Shown: positions 45,177-57,000 of the stretch, piece by piece
How the letters are laid out: each line of letters opens with the position of its first letter
Position numbering within the stretch: position 1 is the first letter of the stretch
Assembly: GCA_028554755.1 (NCBI GenBank)
Contig: JAPTOF010000001.1
Location: forward strand, 6,058,501 to 6,122,500
Direction of reading: 5' to 3'
Source of the DNA: Cordia subcordata
Taxonomy: Eukaryota; Streptophyta; Magnoliopsida; Boraginales; Cordiaceae
Length of the DNA stretch: 64,000 bases
Notes under the pieces: model-generated
The model's input: only the letters and a program-made list of their open reading frames with translations
Database searches by the model: none
What the model was told of the DNA's origin: nothing
Position numbers and translations under genes: made by a program

Positions 45177-46105
45177 ATTCTCTTTCTTGTATTTCCATTA
45201 ATTTTTCCAAAATTATTTAATTTACAAAAATATAAAAATTATCTATTGATAACAAATAAAGACAGAAAATATTAATTTGTCCTGTGTATTATACATGTGT
45301 AATATATCATATTTTTGTTACATATCACTCGTCCCACGTTAACTAACAAAACAATCCACTCGGCCTTGATATAAGACTACCGAGAGACACCAATATTCCG
45401 CAATAACCAATCGACCAAATACATTTCACTCCACTTCGATCAACTCGCTCAACTCAAAAATCACATCCACACGCATGTTTATCTTTAGCACACTAACCTC
45501 ACAAAATAACACCATTACAACCTCACATTATCCCCAAAAAAAAAAAAAAACCACATTACAATAGAATCACCAAACAACAATTCACACACTATAACAGACT
45601 ATACCACATGATTTCACTAAAAAGGCTTACCATCTCCACTCAACCCACAGATCATACACACTAAAAGCTACACTACTTGACCTCACCTAGAAAAACACTC
45701 AACCACATCACTTGCACATACTATCACACTTATTCACTATCACTAGACATAAAAAATACCAAGTTTGAGGTCATCACCAAAGGTTCAAAAAGAAAACGAA
45801 AAATACCTTACAGAGACTCTGAATTCCTCACTCATGCCAAACATTTTGTATCAATTTGGATTTGCTATGAGAATGTGACCATTCCTTGAAGGCCTAGAAA
45901 AATTTTTAAGTATGAGCAAAATAAAATGCTAAAAATACATGGGTTACTGTTATATGGTGAAAGGTAGAGTTGTAAAGATGTTTTGTACTACTTTAGATAT
46001 AAAAGTTTCCCTTTTCTATTTCCTTCTGGACTTTGCTTTCCTCTCTCGTTTCCTCTCCCTGTAAAGGAATGACCTTGTTGTTTGGTATGCAAACAACTCT
46101 TCTAT

Positions 46106-46153
<48 letters not shown>

Positions 46154-46956
46154 TGGTACAGATTAGTTTTTAAAGGTGGCATCTTGTCGTGCAACTATAA
46201 ACCTTAAGTATTAGTATTATGATCAGTAGCGTACAATTAAATTTAAGGGTATCCGAAAGACTAAAATTTTTTCGAATTATATGTCTAATCATCATCAATG
46301 AATTTGAAGTCCCCTTTCTCACCCAAATTTTGGTACAACTTGAATTTATTATTCCCATACAAATTTTCATAGACAAATAATCTGAAATGCAAAAATAAAA
46401 GGATGAAATGTAATGCAAAAAAAGAAAGATGAAATGTAATGCATACATTACATTTATATCTTCTTATTCCAAGTGGATTAGATCGAGGATCAACTTTCAA
46501 ATGAACAAATACATAATCTTCCAATTATAGTAAAGTGTTTTCACGAATTAAGTAAAGTGGTTCGATGGTTACTTGTTATAGTCAAAGGTTCAATTTTGAA
46601 TCTAAATCCTCCCCTCATAAATCATGCCTGACCCTTAACTAATTCAGAATATGTGTTCATGGATATTGTACCATAGGATTTGTAGCTTTAGAATGTATTT
46701 AATGTGATATTATGTTGATTTACTTGTCATCAAGAAAAAAAAAACATTCAAATGGTAAGAGATTAGGCTGTATAATCACACAATGCAAACTTTAATCAGA
46801 GTAAAGGCAACATAGAAAACCATCACAAATTACATAACGGGAAAAGAAGAACAGAGAAAAAAATGAAAATAAAAAAACATAGCATGTGACAAATGACAGA
46901 ATCTTTAAATTTCCACCGAATCTGGTTTTGGAAGCAGATGATTTGTGATTATGTAC
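45011..46956. other. Intergenic region 3' of the alcohol oxidase gene
   Basis: Contains (TA)n runs at about 45041-45073, 45153-45174 and 46109-46145. A C-rich, G-poor stretch lies at about 45320-45720. An open frame at 45677-45889 has no recognisable motif and no support. The last ~400 bases should include the oxidase 3' untranslated region. Confidence 0.5.
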
Positions 46957-49900
46957 TTAGCTTAATGTAAGTTCTTTTTTCCGCTTAAGAGCTTCAAGAA
47001 CAGCTTGTGCAGTGCAATAAGCAATTGCTTGAATGGTAACCATTGGATTCACACCTAATGCTGTTGGAAAAACACTTGAATCAGCAATGTACAGCCCTTC
47101 TACTTCCCATGTCTCCCCCATTGGGTTCACCACTGAGCTTTCTGAGTCCATCCCCATCTTGCAACTTCCCATCTGGTGAGCTGAACATATTGGTGCTGAA
47201 AGATTTGTTAATGGTCTTGAACTCTCTTCTTTCACAAACCTCTCAAACTCACTAATACTAGCTTTTTTCACATTCAAGACCTTCCCACTAATATGGTGAG
47301 TTCCAATTTCTTCAGCTCCGGCAGCAGCCAATATCCGGAGGACTTTCTCTAGTCCTCTCTTTAGGTTTTCCTCATCGGCTGGTTCCATCTTGTAACTTAT
47401 AGATGTTGGTGAAACTACTTGTCCGGAACCTTTATCTCTTGCCAAAGCAAATATATGTGCGGTCCTGGAAAACTTGCGCATTCGCTTCTTGATATCGACA
47501 CCTGAAAGCCATGGCATCAAAACTGAGAACATTCCAGGGTGCAATGATGGTGTCTGAATGATAGCACCATAGCCTGATCCTTCGAAATCTGCCACTACTT
47601 TTGACATTGCTGTCATTATTCCTCCCTCATAGCTCTTCTTCTCGGATTCAGGCCACGCGTTAGGTAAAGTCGTGTCCGGGATATAGCCCCAGGCCATTGT
47701 CACCGGATGGAGATGTAGGTATTTGCCGACATTCGGATTCTTCAGGCTACTTCTTTTCAGCAGTGCCGGAGTACCAAGAGCACCACATGCCACAATGGTT
47801 ACCTTAGACTCCACCGCAAAAACTTCATTCACCCCCTGATGGTGAAATGTAAAGACAACTCCAGCAGCAACACTTCTCTCTGCTCTAGTCTTCTGTTTAT
47901 GTATAACTTCAACGGCTTCACATCCAGGAAGTATCACACCGTTCCCTGAATTCACCAAGTCCACCAACCACGTCTCTGCGGTACCTTTCTTCATTCCATC
48001 TTTGCAGCCAAGGCAGCACCAACCGCAATAGTGATCAGGGGGTGAATTTCGGGGGATGTTCTCCACAGGGTATCCCAATTCCTGACACCCCTTTCTCAAA
48101 ATCAGGTTGTTGAATCCTTCATCCTCAACTTCAGATTGAACCCCCATTTTTTCACATACTACATCCATTGCTTCCTTGTATAATTTACTCTCAAATAATT
48201 CAAGTCCACAGCTTTCACACCATTCCTTAGTTACATGTTCTGGGGTCTTGATAGAAGCCGACCAATTAATCGTGGAGCCTCCCCCTACAGTGGATCCTGC
48301 TAGCAGTATCACATCCATATCCTTCGTCGCGAGTAATCCGTTGCCAAGGTACATGCTGTCCAGGGCATCACCTTCAAGAAGTGACAAATTGTTTCTCGCA
48401 CTATAGCTTCCTTTTTCCAAGACGAGCACTTTGTAACCAGCTTTTGCTAATACCCCAGCTATGACTCCACCTCCAGAGCCAGATCCTACTACAACTGCAT
48501 CACATTTGATGATAAAAGATGGACTTATTGATTTTGATTTTCTTTTAGAGTAACTGAAATGGGGTAATAGAACAGTGAAACCATGTTTCTGTAGCTTTTC
48601 CAAGACTATTTCCCTTGCTTGATTCAAGCTTATAAGCCCTTTGCAAAGGGGTCCAAACAGCTCCTCTTTGTTTGCATCTTCTTGTTCTTGGTGGTGTCCC
48701 ATTTCTTTTGCTGCCTTGGTTTTCTCCAGATGGTTTTTGAACTCCTGGTCTGGTCCACAGTAGCCTAAAGCTGTCCATGAGATGTTCTCATTCTTGTCAT
48801 TTACCTGTAAAATGCATTTACACCATAAAACTAGTTTACATGCTACATAAATTTTAAATCGTTATTCACAGCCTTCGTGATGAATATCATTAGGATAATT
48901 TTCCAACACTAACTAAACGAATGTAATGCTAGAGATCTTGAGAATCGGATAACAAAATAATGTACACGTTTTCTTAATTACTTGAGCAACAAACAACAGT
49001 TATAAGCTATTTAGACAACTATTAGTTACCCAAATAATAAATTGTGCTGAACAGCACAGTTAGACATTTTCTTAATTACTTGAGGAACAACGATGCTCGA
49101 GTAACAGTTTTGACGAACAAAAATGATGAATGGATCGATCTTTTTCTTTATAATACAGTAAGTTTGCTAATGGTAATCAAACAATCTAGCACATATATGG
49201 AATTTACGATGAGTTGAGTTAGACTTCAGATCTACGATCATATATATATTGTTCAGGTCTAACAAAAAAATCAAAGAAATGAATCTACAGATGGGAAAAA
49301 TGATTGATTGTAAATCATATGTGTACATGAAATGTTGTCATCCTAATTAAGAGCAAGATTTGCAAATTATAACATCCTTAAGTTGTTCATTGGAAAGAGA
49401 TCAATTCAATTACTCGGAGAATTATCCCTTACCGACCCTCCCTTTGCATTCGTGTTTAGAAAAAGAAAATGTGGTAGAATTATTTTCATTTGGAAAGAAA
49501 AATGTTATGAGAGTTAAAAAATAATTGATTCGATCTGATGATAGATTAACATAATTTCTTTATGACCAGAAGCAATATGTCTTAAACCTTCTCTCTCTCT
49601 TGGTTTCGGGGTCAATCAATAGGGTGGTGGGTTGGTGAGATTCAATAATTGATATGTTTTTGCCGAAACTTTTGGAGTGTCTTTTTTACAGAAAAGTTTT
49701 CCTGAATACGCGATTATTACTCTAATTAAATATTGTTTGTGACAATAATCTATATATTAACGGCTTGTTTAAATTAATTTTTCTTTCTCATAATTTTTTT
49801 CCAAGAAGAATACATCTTTTTTATCATGAGTATTGAATTTCAAAAAAAAAAACTCCTAAAGAAACTCAATTTTATTTAATTTTTAAATCAAAAAGTGAAC

Positions 49901-52900
49901 TTTTGATATAGCAATATTTTCAAAAGTTATAAAAAAAGTGCTTTTAGAGAACGTCAATCTAAACAAGCCCTCGATGGTCTAGAATTATCTATAGCCTCTC
50001 ATCTTCTTATACAACCCTTTTCTTTAAATTAAGTAAATTTAAATTGTAAGAAACACAGCATCTTTTTTATACTACCTTTTCGATTGAACTCCAATTAACA
50101 TGAGAAGAGATGGGCTTTAGAGGATTCTACAAACTCTTTCCACCCACTGAAGTGGGTCCAAATAGATTTTTTTACCATGTGCTCAAAGAAATGGCCCGTA
50201 GAACATCAAACTTTATTCATACTAATAGATAGAGAGCCTCAAGTAGCAAATATATTATGGAGCAAACCAAAACTTCAAGTTCTTGTATAATTCAATGAAG
50301 TAAGGGCCCATCTATACAGATCCAATAAGGATAGTGTTTGCATATTTTGGTGAAGGTTGCAATTTATTGCAGTTAAACAAGGAGAGTTATATGGGCACTT
50401 AAACGAAGCTCATGGTGCATGTCCCACTAAGATACACCACAAAGTCAATATAATGGAGCTTTCGTCATAAATGAAGCAGTTAGCAGATGGTCCAGGAACA
50501 TAAATATCAATTAATCAATCGATTTAAATGGTTGTGAAATAAATGATGCAAATCTAAAAGTTAAGTAATGTTTTTTTTTTTCCCCACTTTTTTCTTCTCC
50601 CGCATATTAAAAGAGTATCAAAGAGGCACCAGAAGAATGGGTTTGAAACAAACATGAGGTGCTTTTTATCCGTTTTATGGTTGATCGATCAATACTAAGT
50701 GTGGGATAGTCTAAAATTTTTTATATATTACTTATAAATTACGATGATTGTTAAAGGTATGATTTAGTGGCGTGTTTTAAGTGGTAAATTTAAATCAAAC
50801 AGTTAAATTCTCGAACACTCTTACTTTCTTTTGTTTTCTATTTCTTCTCTGCTCTCTTTTCTTAATTAAATAAACCATCGTTAAGAAAGTTCTCAGGGTC
50901 ATACAAGGGTCCAAATTTTATGACACATGATAATGTTGCGTTCAAAAATAGCATATTCTGATTTAGCTACTCACAGAGGGCATCAAGTGGACCATAAAAC
51001 AAATAATTTGTTGATTAATCCGAATACACCTCTAAGCCAAACCTTAGGGTTGCATATGGTTGTTCTTGATATAGTAATTAGGGCGATATAATTATTGATG
51101 ATAACAACCTACACGTTTAGTGTGCAAACTCTCATGCAGTACTTTTCCCCCTAAACAGTGACAGGTCAAGGGCCAATCTATGTTTTGGTCGTTGGAACTT
51201 TGGCGAATTATGTAATTAATCACTTCAATCAAGTACAATTGAAAACGAACTAAATTCAATGTTTTCAACTTCAATGTGGTAAATATACTTACTCTTCATT
51301 CCCCCCCTTTTTTTTTTCTTTTCAAATTTTGATTGTGACGCTATTATACAATGATATGTCTTTTAAATCAATTCAAAATTAAATTAAAAAAAGCGTAAAT
51401 CTGAACTTTAGATTTTTAGACATGACATGCCATTATTATTAGAGTCACTTTCACTTGTAAGCTTGAAAATTTGAGCTTGAGCACAGTAGTAGTTCTAATA
51501 TCCTATATGAAGAAAAGATATTTGAACTGAGTGATTTATAAGTAAGTATGGGTTCAGGTAAAAATTTAAGTTAATTACTATTGTGGGATAGTGGATTCGA
51601 GACTCAAGTAATTATTGTGTAAAACTACAAGATTAGCTTTGGTTGCGGGCTTGAGATCCTAGATTTAGAGCATGAAGGAATGCTATTCAGAATTGTTTAC
51701 AGTCAATGTAAAAGCAATCATTTTAGGCTAGTTGATCGGACGTTCAAGTAGTTAATATTACTTATGCATCCTCAGCTCTAATTAATTTTGCAGGTTTAAG
51801 TTTTTGAACTCAGGACAAGACAATGGGATAACTCTGGTGTATCATTATATGCCTCGTTTGAAAGACTACTCAACATGAATTTGAACGTTGTTCTCTGATA
51901 CTAATATGTCACAAATTTCAGAACTTTCTGTTCTGCGTTGAGTAATTTATAACAACCAGCTATGAGTATGACAACAGTTTTCTAAATGCAACTGAGACTG
52001 TCTTCATTACTCTACTGGGGAACTCAAAAGAGTGCCATAGATAATCGCGTCATGGTATCCCCAAAAACTCCACATAGAAGTCATCGAACAAAATTAACTC
52101 AAATTTGAACATCAGATTCTGGAGGGTCAAGTACACAGAAATAAATAACGGTACCCTATCACTTTTTACTCCCTTCTATCTTAAAACGTTATTTCGAAAA
52201 TTACCTAGGACAATTGCATTTTTGGAAAACTTATATGCATTTATTCCAAAAAATTATATATAGTAAGAAAGCAACATAACTTATATTCTATATCTTTGAC
52301 GACGTATAATAATGTTTAAGATTTTTAAAATCTCTCTGGGGGTTGTTACTTTTATCGTTTTATATGGTGTTTATTCAAATATTTGATACCTCTTTAGGTA
52401 AAAGAATTCTGGATTTGAGTTATTGAGAGAAAAATAATAAAACTCAATCAACTTCGAAGCCATCCAAATGATGCCCAACAAAGCTTATGAGCACGACCTA
52501 TTTGAATTGATTTATGAAAGTGAGCTAGAGATTTCAATTCTATTCTTTTGAACGACAAATGACTAAAATGATGGACCACTTACTAGTTAAAAGTTATTAA
52601 TTATTATACTGATAACAGTATAATTTTTTGATTTATCTTCTGAAATCACGGGTCATAATTAATGTATTAGTGACTAAACAACTCATGATGACACTTGCGT
52701 AAATTTAAATAGGATTATACGTGGCTCTTCAATCATAATTCATATGATCCATTGACACCAAGCTTATATGAGTTCTATGTAGGCCAAGGATTCCTGACCT
52801 GGCCTATTTAACAAAATGAAACTTCACCTACTTATATATGCATTTGATAGCCAACATTTATTACCCTTCTTATCCTATGGATTAATTGCCTTTCTTGGAT

Positions 52901-54530
52901 GCAAAAAAGCAAAACAAAAGCTAGTCACCTAATAATATCGGTTTTTGACTAAGATGCATACAAATAATACTCGAGCATAAATAAATAAGTTTACTACATA
53001 TTGGTCAAAAAATATAATGACAGAGAAAAAAGATCAAGGACTAGAATACTAACTTATAAGCTATACTCTTGCAATCTGTTTATAGTGCATTTAACTCCAA
53101 TTTGCTACCAAAACCCACTCATAACTCCTTTTTACTTTCTAAAATAAAGCACACGTCTCTCTTTTTTAAGGGATATCATGCTTTGTTTCCTAAAATAGTA
53201 AAGGTCATAAAAGAGTTTTAAAATATAGGTGGTCTGAAGCACTTCATAAATTACAGAAGGTCCAACTCTTTTTATCCTACTTAATATCATAATTTTGTGA
53301 TACGTTTTGGTAAGCGAGACGATACACAAGGAGTATGTGGCTATCTCTTTAAAGATTATAATTGATTAACTTAATCTGTAAGACTTATTATTCGCTAACA
53401 AAAAAGAGGAAAAAGAAAAAGAATTAGGTAACACGGTATATGTCATTCCTACGGAATGAGATCCATTTCCGTTTATGACATGCAGCATTTTCAGTCGATT
53501 TCATGGACAAGTTATCGTATCGCATGAAATAATAATATTTCAAAATCATCCGAAAAGAAATAAATGAAAAAAATTAATGCAATATTAATATATCGATGAT
53601 TCTCTATGAAAACAAATTTAAGGTTACCTGAGTGAAAAATGCGAGCAGAGTGAGAAGCTTCGTGGCCATGAAAAGAATTCTTAGGAGAGAGAAGCAGCTT
53701 TGCGACCATGACAGCACTATTTCTTCTCTCTGTTCCTGCGAGACCTGAGAGAATCTCTGGAAATATGGAAAATGGGTTGACAAGCTTGCTCTTCCGCAGA
53801 GAATGAAGGTGCCAATCCATGTCGACAGCAGCCACAATGACAATCGGCTCAAGAAAAGCTTCGGATGCTTCAGCCTTTCTGTAATCCACCAACCCAGCTG
53901 CAAGAAACCATCCATCAGGAGAAACAATACATAAAGCTCCCTAGCTCAGGAGAAAATGAAAACCCAATCGACACAACGGCTCAATTGGCTTCTTTCAAAA
54001 AAGTTTTTTTTTTTTTTCCCTAAAATTATTGAAAAAGGTATTTTTTTAAACTAAAAATTTTGACTTAAAAAAAAAAAACTAAAATTAAGCTTTTCTTTAG
54101 AGTTTCTTCATTTTCTGAAACCTAATACAAAAACTTAAAAGATGTACTTTTTGTTTTTTATGAGGAAAAGAAAAACCAATCAAAGCACGCTAAAGTTACG
54201 GACAATGGGTACAAAAAAACGGTTTCCTACTCCCAATCAGTGGACCAATGCAAAGCAAATTTAATCATTAATTGCATAATTTAAAAGTGGTGCAACTCTT
54301 ACATGCTGTGGAGTTTCAGCCATGGCGGCTGAAGTTTGGTAAAAAATTCTTGTCGACTCATCGAAATCGCCTTCTGCGGAGACTTCAATAGAGGGCAAGT
54401 ATGTGTCACATATGGCACTAAGCGCCTCCATTTGGCCACGAGATAAAGCTCTCAAGCATGAAAACTTTTCTCCGACAATAGAGTTTCCACATTTTTTACC
54501 ATTTTGCTGCAGCGTCTTGAGAGGCTCCAT
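46957..54530 (-). CDS. FAO: Long-chain fatty alcohol oxidase (GMC family), three exons
   Basis: Exons are 54530-54303, 53897-53628 and 48804-46957, all with GT-AG junctions in phase 0, giving 781 residues, in the size range of plant FAO proteins. The enzyme oxidises long-chain fatty alcohols to aldehydes with O2, releasing H2O2, at a membrane, as part of omega-oxidation or wax-alcohol breakdown. Exon 1 begins MEPLKTLQQ and contains the plant-FAO-typical ALSRGQMEALSAICDTYLPS. Exon 2 has a hydrophobic, probably membrane-embedded helix (LWLLSTWIGTFILCG, about residues 96-111). Exon 3 carries the FAD-binding GSGSGG (273-278) followed by the strand-helix-strand ending in LEKG, then GSTVGGGSTINWSA. 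Near the C-terminus are HQMGSCKMG (His about 709) and GVNPMVTIQA (Asn about 752), the GMC active-site region. No internal stop or frameshift is seen. Intron 2 is about 4.8 kb and holds the parent of the duplicated intron units. I judge it functional; which FAO paralogue it is I cannot say. Confidence 0.93.
48807..50560. repeat. Intron-2 segment that is the parent of the duplicated units
   Basis: Next to exon 3, this part of the intron matches both intron units in each duplication arm in order. Shared strings include GTCAATCAATAGGGTGGTGG, GGGCTTTAGAGGATTCTAC, AAGGGCCCATCTATACAGAT and GGTGAAGGTTGCAATTTATT. It exists as one copy here but as two tandem diverged copies in each arm. Confidence 0.85.
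49762..49971. mobile_element. MITE-like element in the alcohol oxidase intron
   Basis: The ends CGGCTTGTTTAAATTAATTT and (reverse complement) AGGGCTTGTTTAGATTGACG are imperfect inverted repeats around an A/T-rich interior. It is related to the elements in the duplicated units. Confidence 0.6.
50561..53627. other. Rest of alcohol oxidase intron 2
   Basis: AT-rich intron DNA with no recognisable exon on either strand. Short open frames (51092-51274, 53132-53329) have no motif and are not supported. Confidence 0.6.
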
Positions 54531-54960
54531 TGCCTTTTTTCTTTTCTTTTCTTGTGTTTGAGGAGAGCGAAGAAAATGAATCTTTGAAGATGAAATGAGA
54601 ACACAACCTTGAATTATATGGCAACTGTTCTAAGACTGAGGACTTAGTTCAAATCTTGTAGGATGGGAGATTATACAAAAAGAAAAAAGAAAAACACTTA
54701 ATTATTTGGCAACTGTCTAACAAATTAAATAGTAACATATTAATTCTGTGTGTTTGCTATTTATGAGATATAGTATGTGCAAAAGATCCTGCTTGCCTTG
54801 TGTTTTCCTACGCAGGAATTTTCACTTGAGAGACACTAGAGATGCGTCAGCCAAACCGATTTTGTCAATTGCATTTATTTTCTTTGCTTTTTCTTTATTA
54901 ATAATCATATCCATTTTGAATGTCCTCGTCCACACCTTTTTGCGTTTCTCAACTCTGTAG
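54531..54960 (-). promoter_or_regulatory. Upstream region of the alcohol oxidase gene
   Basis: The start codon at 54530 is preceded on the minus strand by a leader with pyrimidine/purine-rich runs (AAGAAAAGAAAAAAGGCA). TATATGGCA-like and TATAAATAGC-like A/T strings lie further up, near 54615 and 54755. I cannot pick a single TATA box with confidence. No repeat interrupts the first 400 bases. Confidence 0.35.
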
Positions 54961-54964
54961 TTCG

Positions 54965-55520
54965 TGGGAGCCCGTTGAGTTCGCTTATTTTAAGTTGCTT
55001 ATAAGCATTTAGTTATAAGAGCCCGTTTAACTCTGCTTTTTTTAAGTTGCTTATAAGTAGGTAGTGCATATAAGCAAAATGTTGCTTTTAAACTAGTAAT
55101 AAATAAGTATAAATGTATTTGGATAATACGTGCTTATAAACTACTGATATATTTGATAAATAAGTACTTATAAGTGGGAATAATAATTAAAAAGACTGAA
55201 AAAGATATATCATTAATTTAATGTGATAAAGACTACTATTGTAATTTGCTTGTCATTTTTAAGGTTAAATATGTCTTTTTGCTTACTTTGATTAACAGCT
55301 TACAAGCACCCGAAAAAAAGTTGTAGACCTGTGCTGTTAATTTTTTTTTTTTGGCCAGCTTATAAGCTGCCAAAAATTACTTATAAGCAGTTTTACCAAA
55401 AATATCAAATTCCATTTTTGGCTTGTAAGCTGGTTTATAAGTAAATAGGTATTTGGATAAAAATGTGCTTATAAACTATTGATTGTTTGATATATTGATA
55501 CTTATAAGAAATAGTATTTT
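54965..55520. mobile_element. Nested fragments of a TTATAAGC-type MITE family
   Basis: The strings GAGCCCGTT(T/G)A(A/G)(C/T)T, GTTGCTTATAAG, and CAGCTTATAAGC occur several times in both orientations. Two left ends lie about 50 bases apart (54968 and 55018). This looks like one MITE inserted into, or duplicated next to, another. Exact ends are unclear. Confidence 0.5.
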
Positions 55521-55800
55521 TTAAAGGATTAAAAAAACTTTTAATTAATAAATGTTGCACTTTTGTTTTATTTTTAAGGGTTCAAGAAGTCTTTGTAGTC
55601 AAACTTGATTGTTTATAATTAGATAGAAAAAAAGTAGAGGAGGTGCTACTTTTTTTTCCCTTTGTTTATCCATTTTTATTTGTTTGTAAACAGAATTTAC
55701 TAAATATAAAATTTTCGTTTTTTATTTATAGACAAGTTTGTCTAGCATATATGCAAAACCAGACACTCTGTTGGTCTCAGAAACAAGCATGATTAGTTAA

Positions 55801-56596
55801 TCTATACTATATACTAAAATAGAAATTTTGCACTATACTGTTTTCACATGTCACTTTCAATCTGTTGCCATGTATTATTTCACATAGACTAGTTCTTTTT
55901 TTGTTTAAAAAAGAATTATTGATTAAAAAATATATTCCCCTAATTCCTTTTTTTGTTTCCTTTTTTTTTTTTCAGCCACATTCTAAGTTATATTCTCCAA
56001 AGTTGAGTCCACAATAATTATCCCTCAATTATTATCAATTCTTGCCTATTTTATTTCTATACTTTTTTTCACAATTTTACAATCAAATATGTTACAAATT
56101 ACTGCAAATTATATTTTGAATCTACAATTATGTTACCAAAATTATTCTATACTCCAAATAATTTCGACAGTGTTCAAGATATTAATATCCTAATTCATGT
56201 TGTGATTGTCGGTGATGGGTTTCTTTCCTTCCGTGCTTATTTTTTATATGTATAGTCATGAACAAATGAATTGTAGTCCCTAATCATACTTTAAAATTAG
56301 AATTTGTTTTTATGTTGTAAATTATATCAGTGGAAAATTATAGAAATTGTTGAATATTATAAGTTGATAATTGTATAATTTAAATATCTCAATTTTGATA
56401 AAATAACAAATAAATATTTTGAAACCTTTTTGACAAAACTAACGTGATAATATTCTTTTTCATTACATTAAATTAAAATTATAATAATTTAGAACATAAT
56501 TATATTTATTTCTTAATTTTATAAAATTATTATTTATACACTTATTATATTAAATTTATATAGCTTCTCGTGCATGGCACGAGAGGAAAAAACTAG
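55801..56596 (+). mobile_element. Short non-autonomous Helitron
   Basis: The element begins TCTATACTATATACTAAAAT right after A (55800). It ends with an 8-bp-stem hairpin, TCTCGTGC/ATG/GCACGAGA (56566-56584), followed 8 bases later by CTAG (56593-56596) and then T. This matches plant Helitron structure: 5' TC, 3' hairpin plus CTRR, insertion between A and T, no terminal inverted repeats. The 796-bp interior is AT-rich and has no Rep/helicase sequence or recognisable gene fragment, so it would depend on another copy. Confidence 0.88.
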
Positions 56597-56632
56597 TTTA
56601 TTCTATTTCTCAACAATGGTAGATTTAGCTTC

Positions 56633-57000
56633 CTTGTTCTATTATACACGTGTTTAAACAGTTTCAAATGAGACTGGCTTCATTTTTCGACCTAAACATT
56701 TGATTAAAAAAGATCATGGTACATACACCATTACATTTGACTGTAGTGGTTAAAATGTACGGTAAATTATTACAACATCACGAAAAAATGTAAGGCCTTC
56801 ATGTGACCTTTAATTTGTTCTATTGTAGCATGTATTTGAACGGTTTCAAAAGAGATTAGCTTCATCCACGTTGGACGAGAATCCTCATCCTAAAAACATT
56901 TGACTAAATATCATATAATACCATTTTAAATTTGATTATAGTGGCTAAAATGTAAAGTTAGATAGTTACAATATTAAGAGAAAATTTTATGCCCTTGACA
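56633..57000. repeat. Diverged tandem duplication, ~181-bp period
   Basis: TTGTTCTATTATACACGTGT followed by a GTTTCAAA(T/A)GAGA(C/T)T(G/A)GCTTCAT string at 56633 recurs at about 56814, and later strings (CATTTGACT, GTGG(T/C)TAAAATGTA) keep the same spacing. It directly follows the Helitron. Confidence 0.7.

Noticed and set aside
45677..45889. 70-codon frame with a basic stretch in the intergenic region
   Set aside because: No recognisable domain, no flanking exon and no promoter; I could not separate it from chance.
47043..48778. Plus-strand and alternative-frame ORFs within alcohol oxidase exon 3
   Set aside because: Shadows of the real coding strand; the minus-strand frame carries all family motifs.
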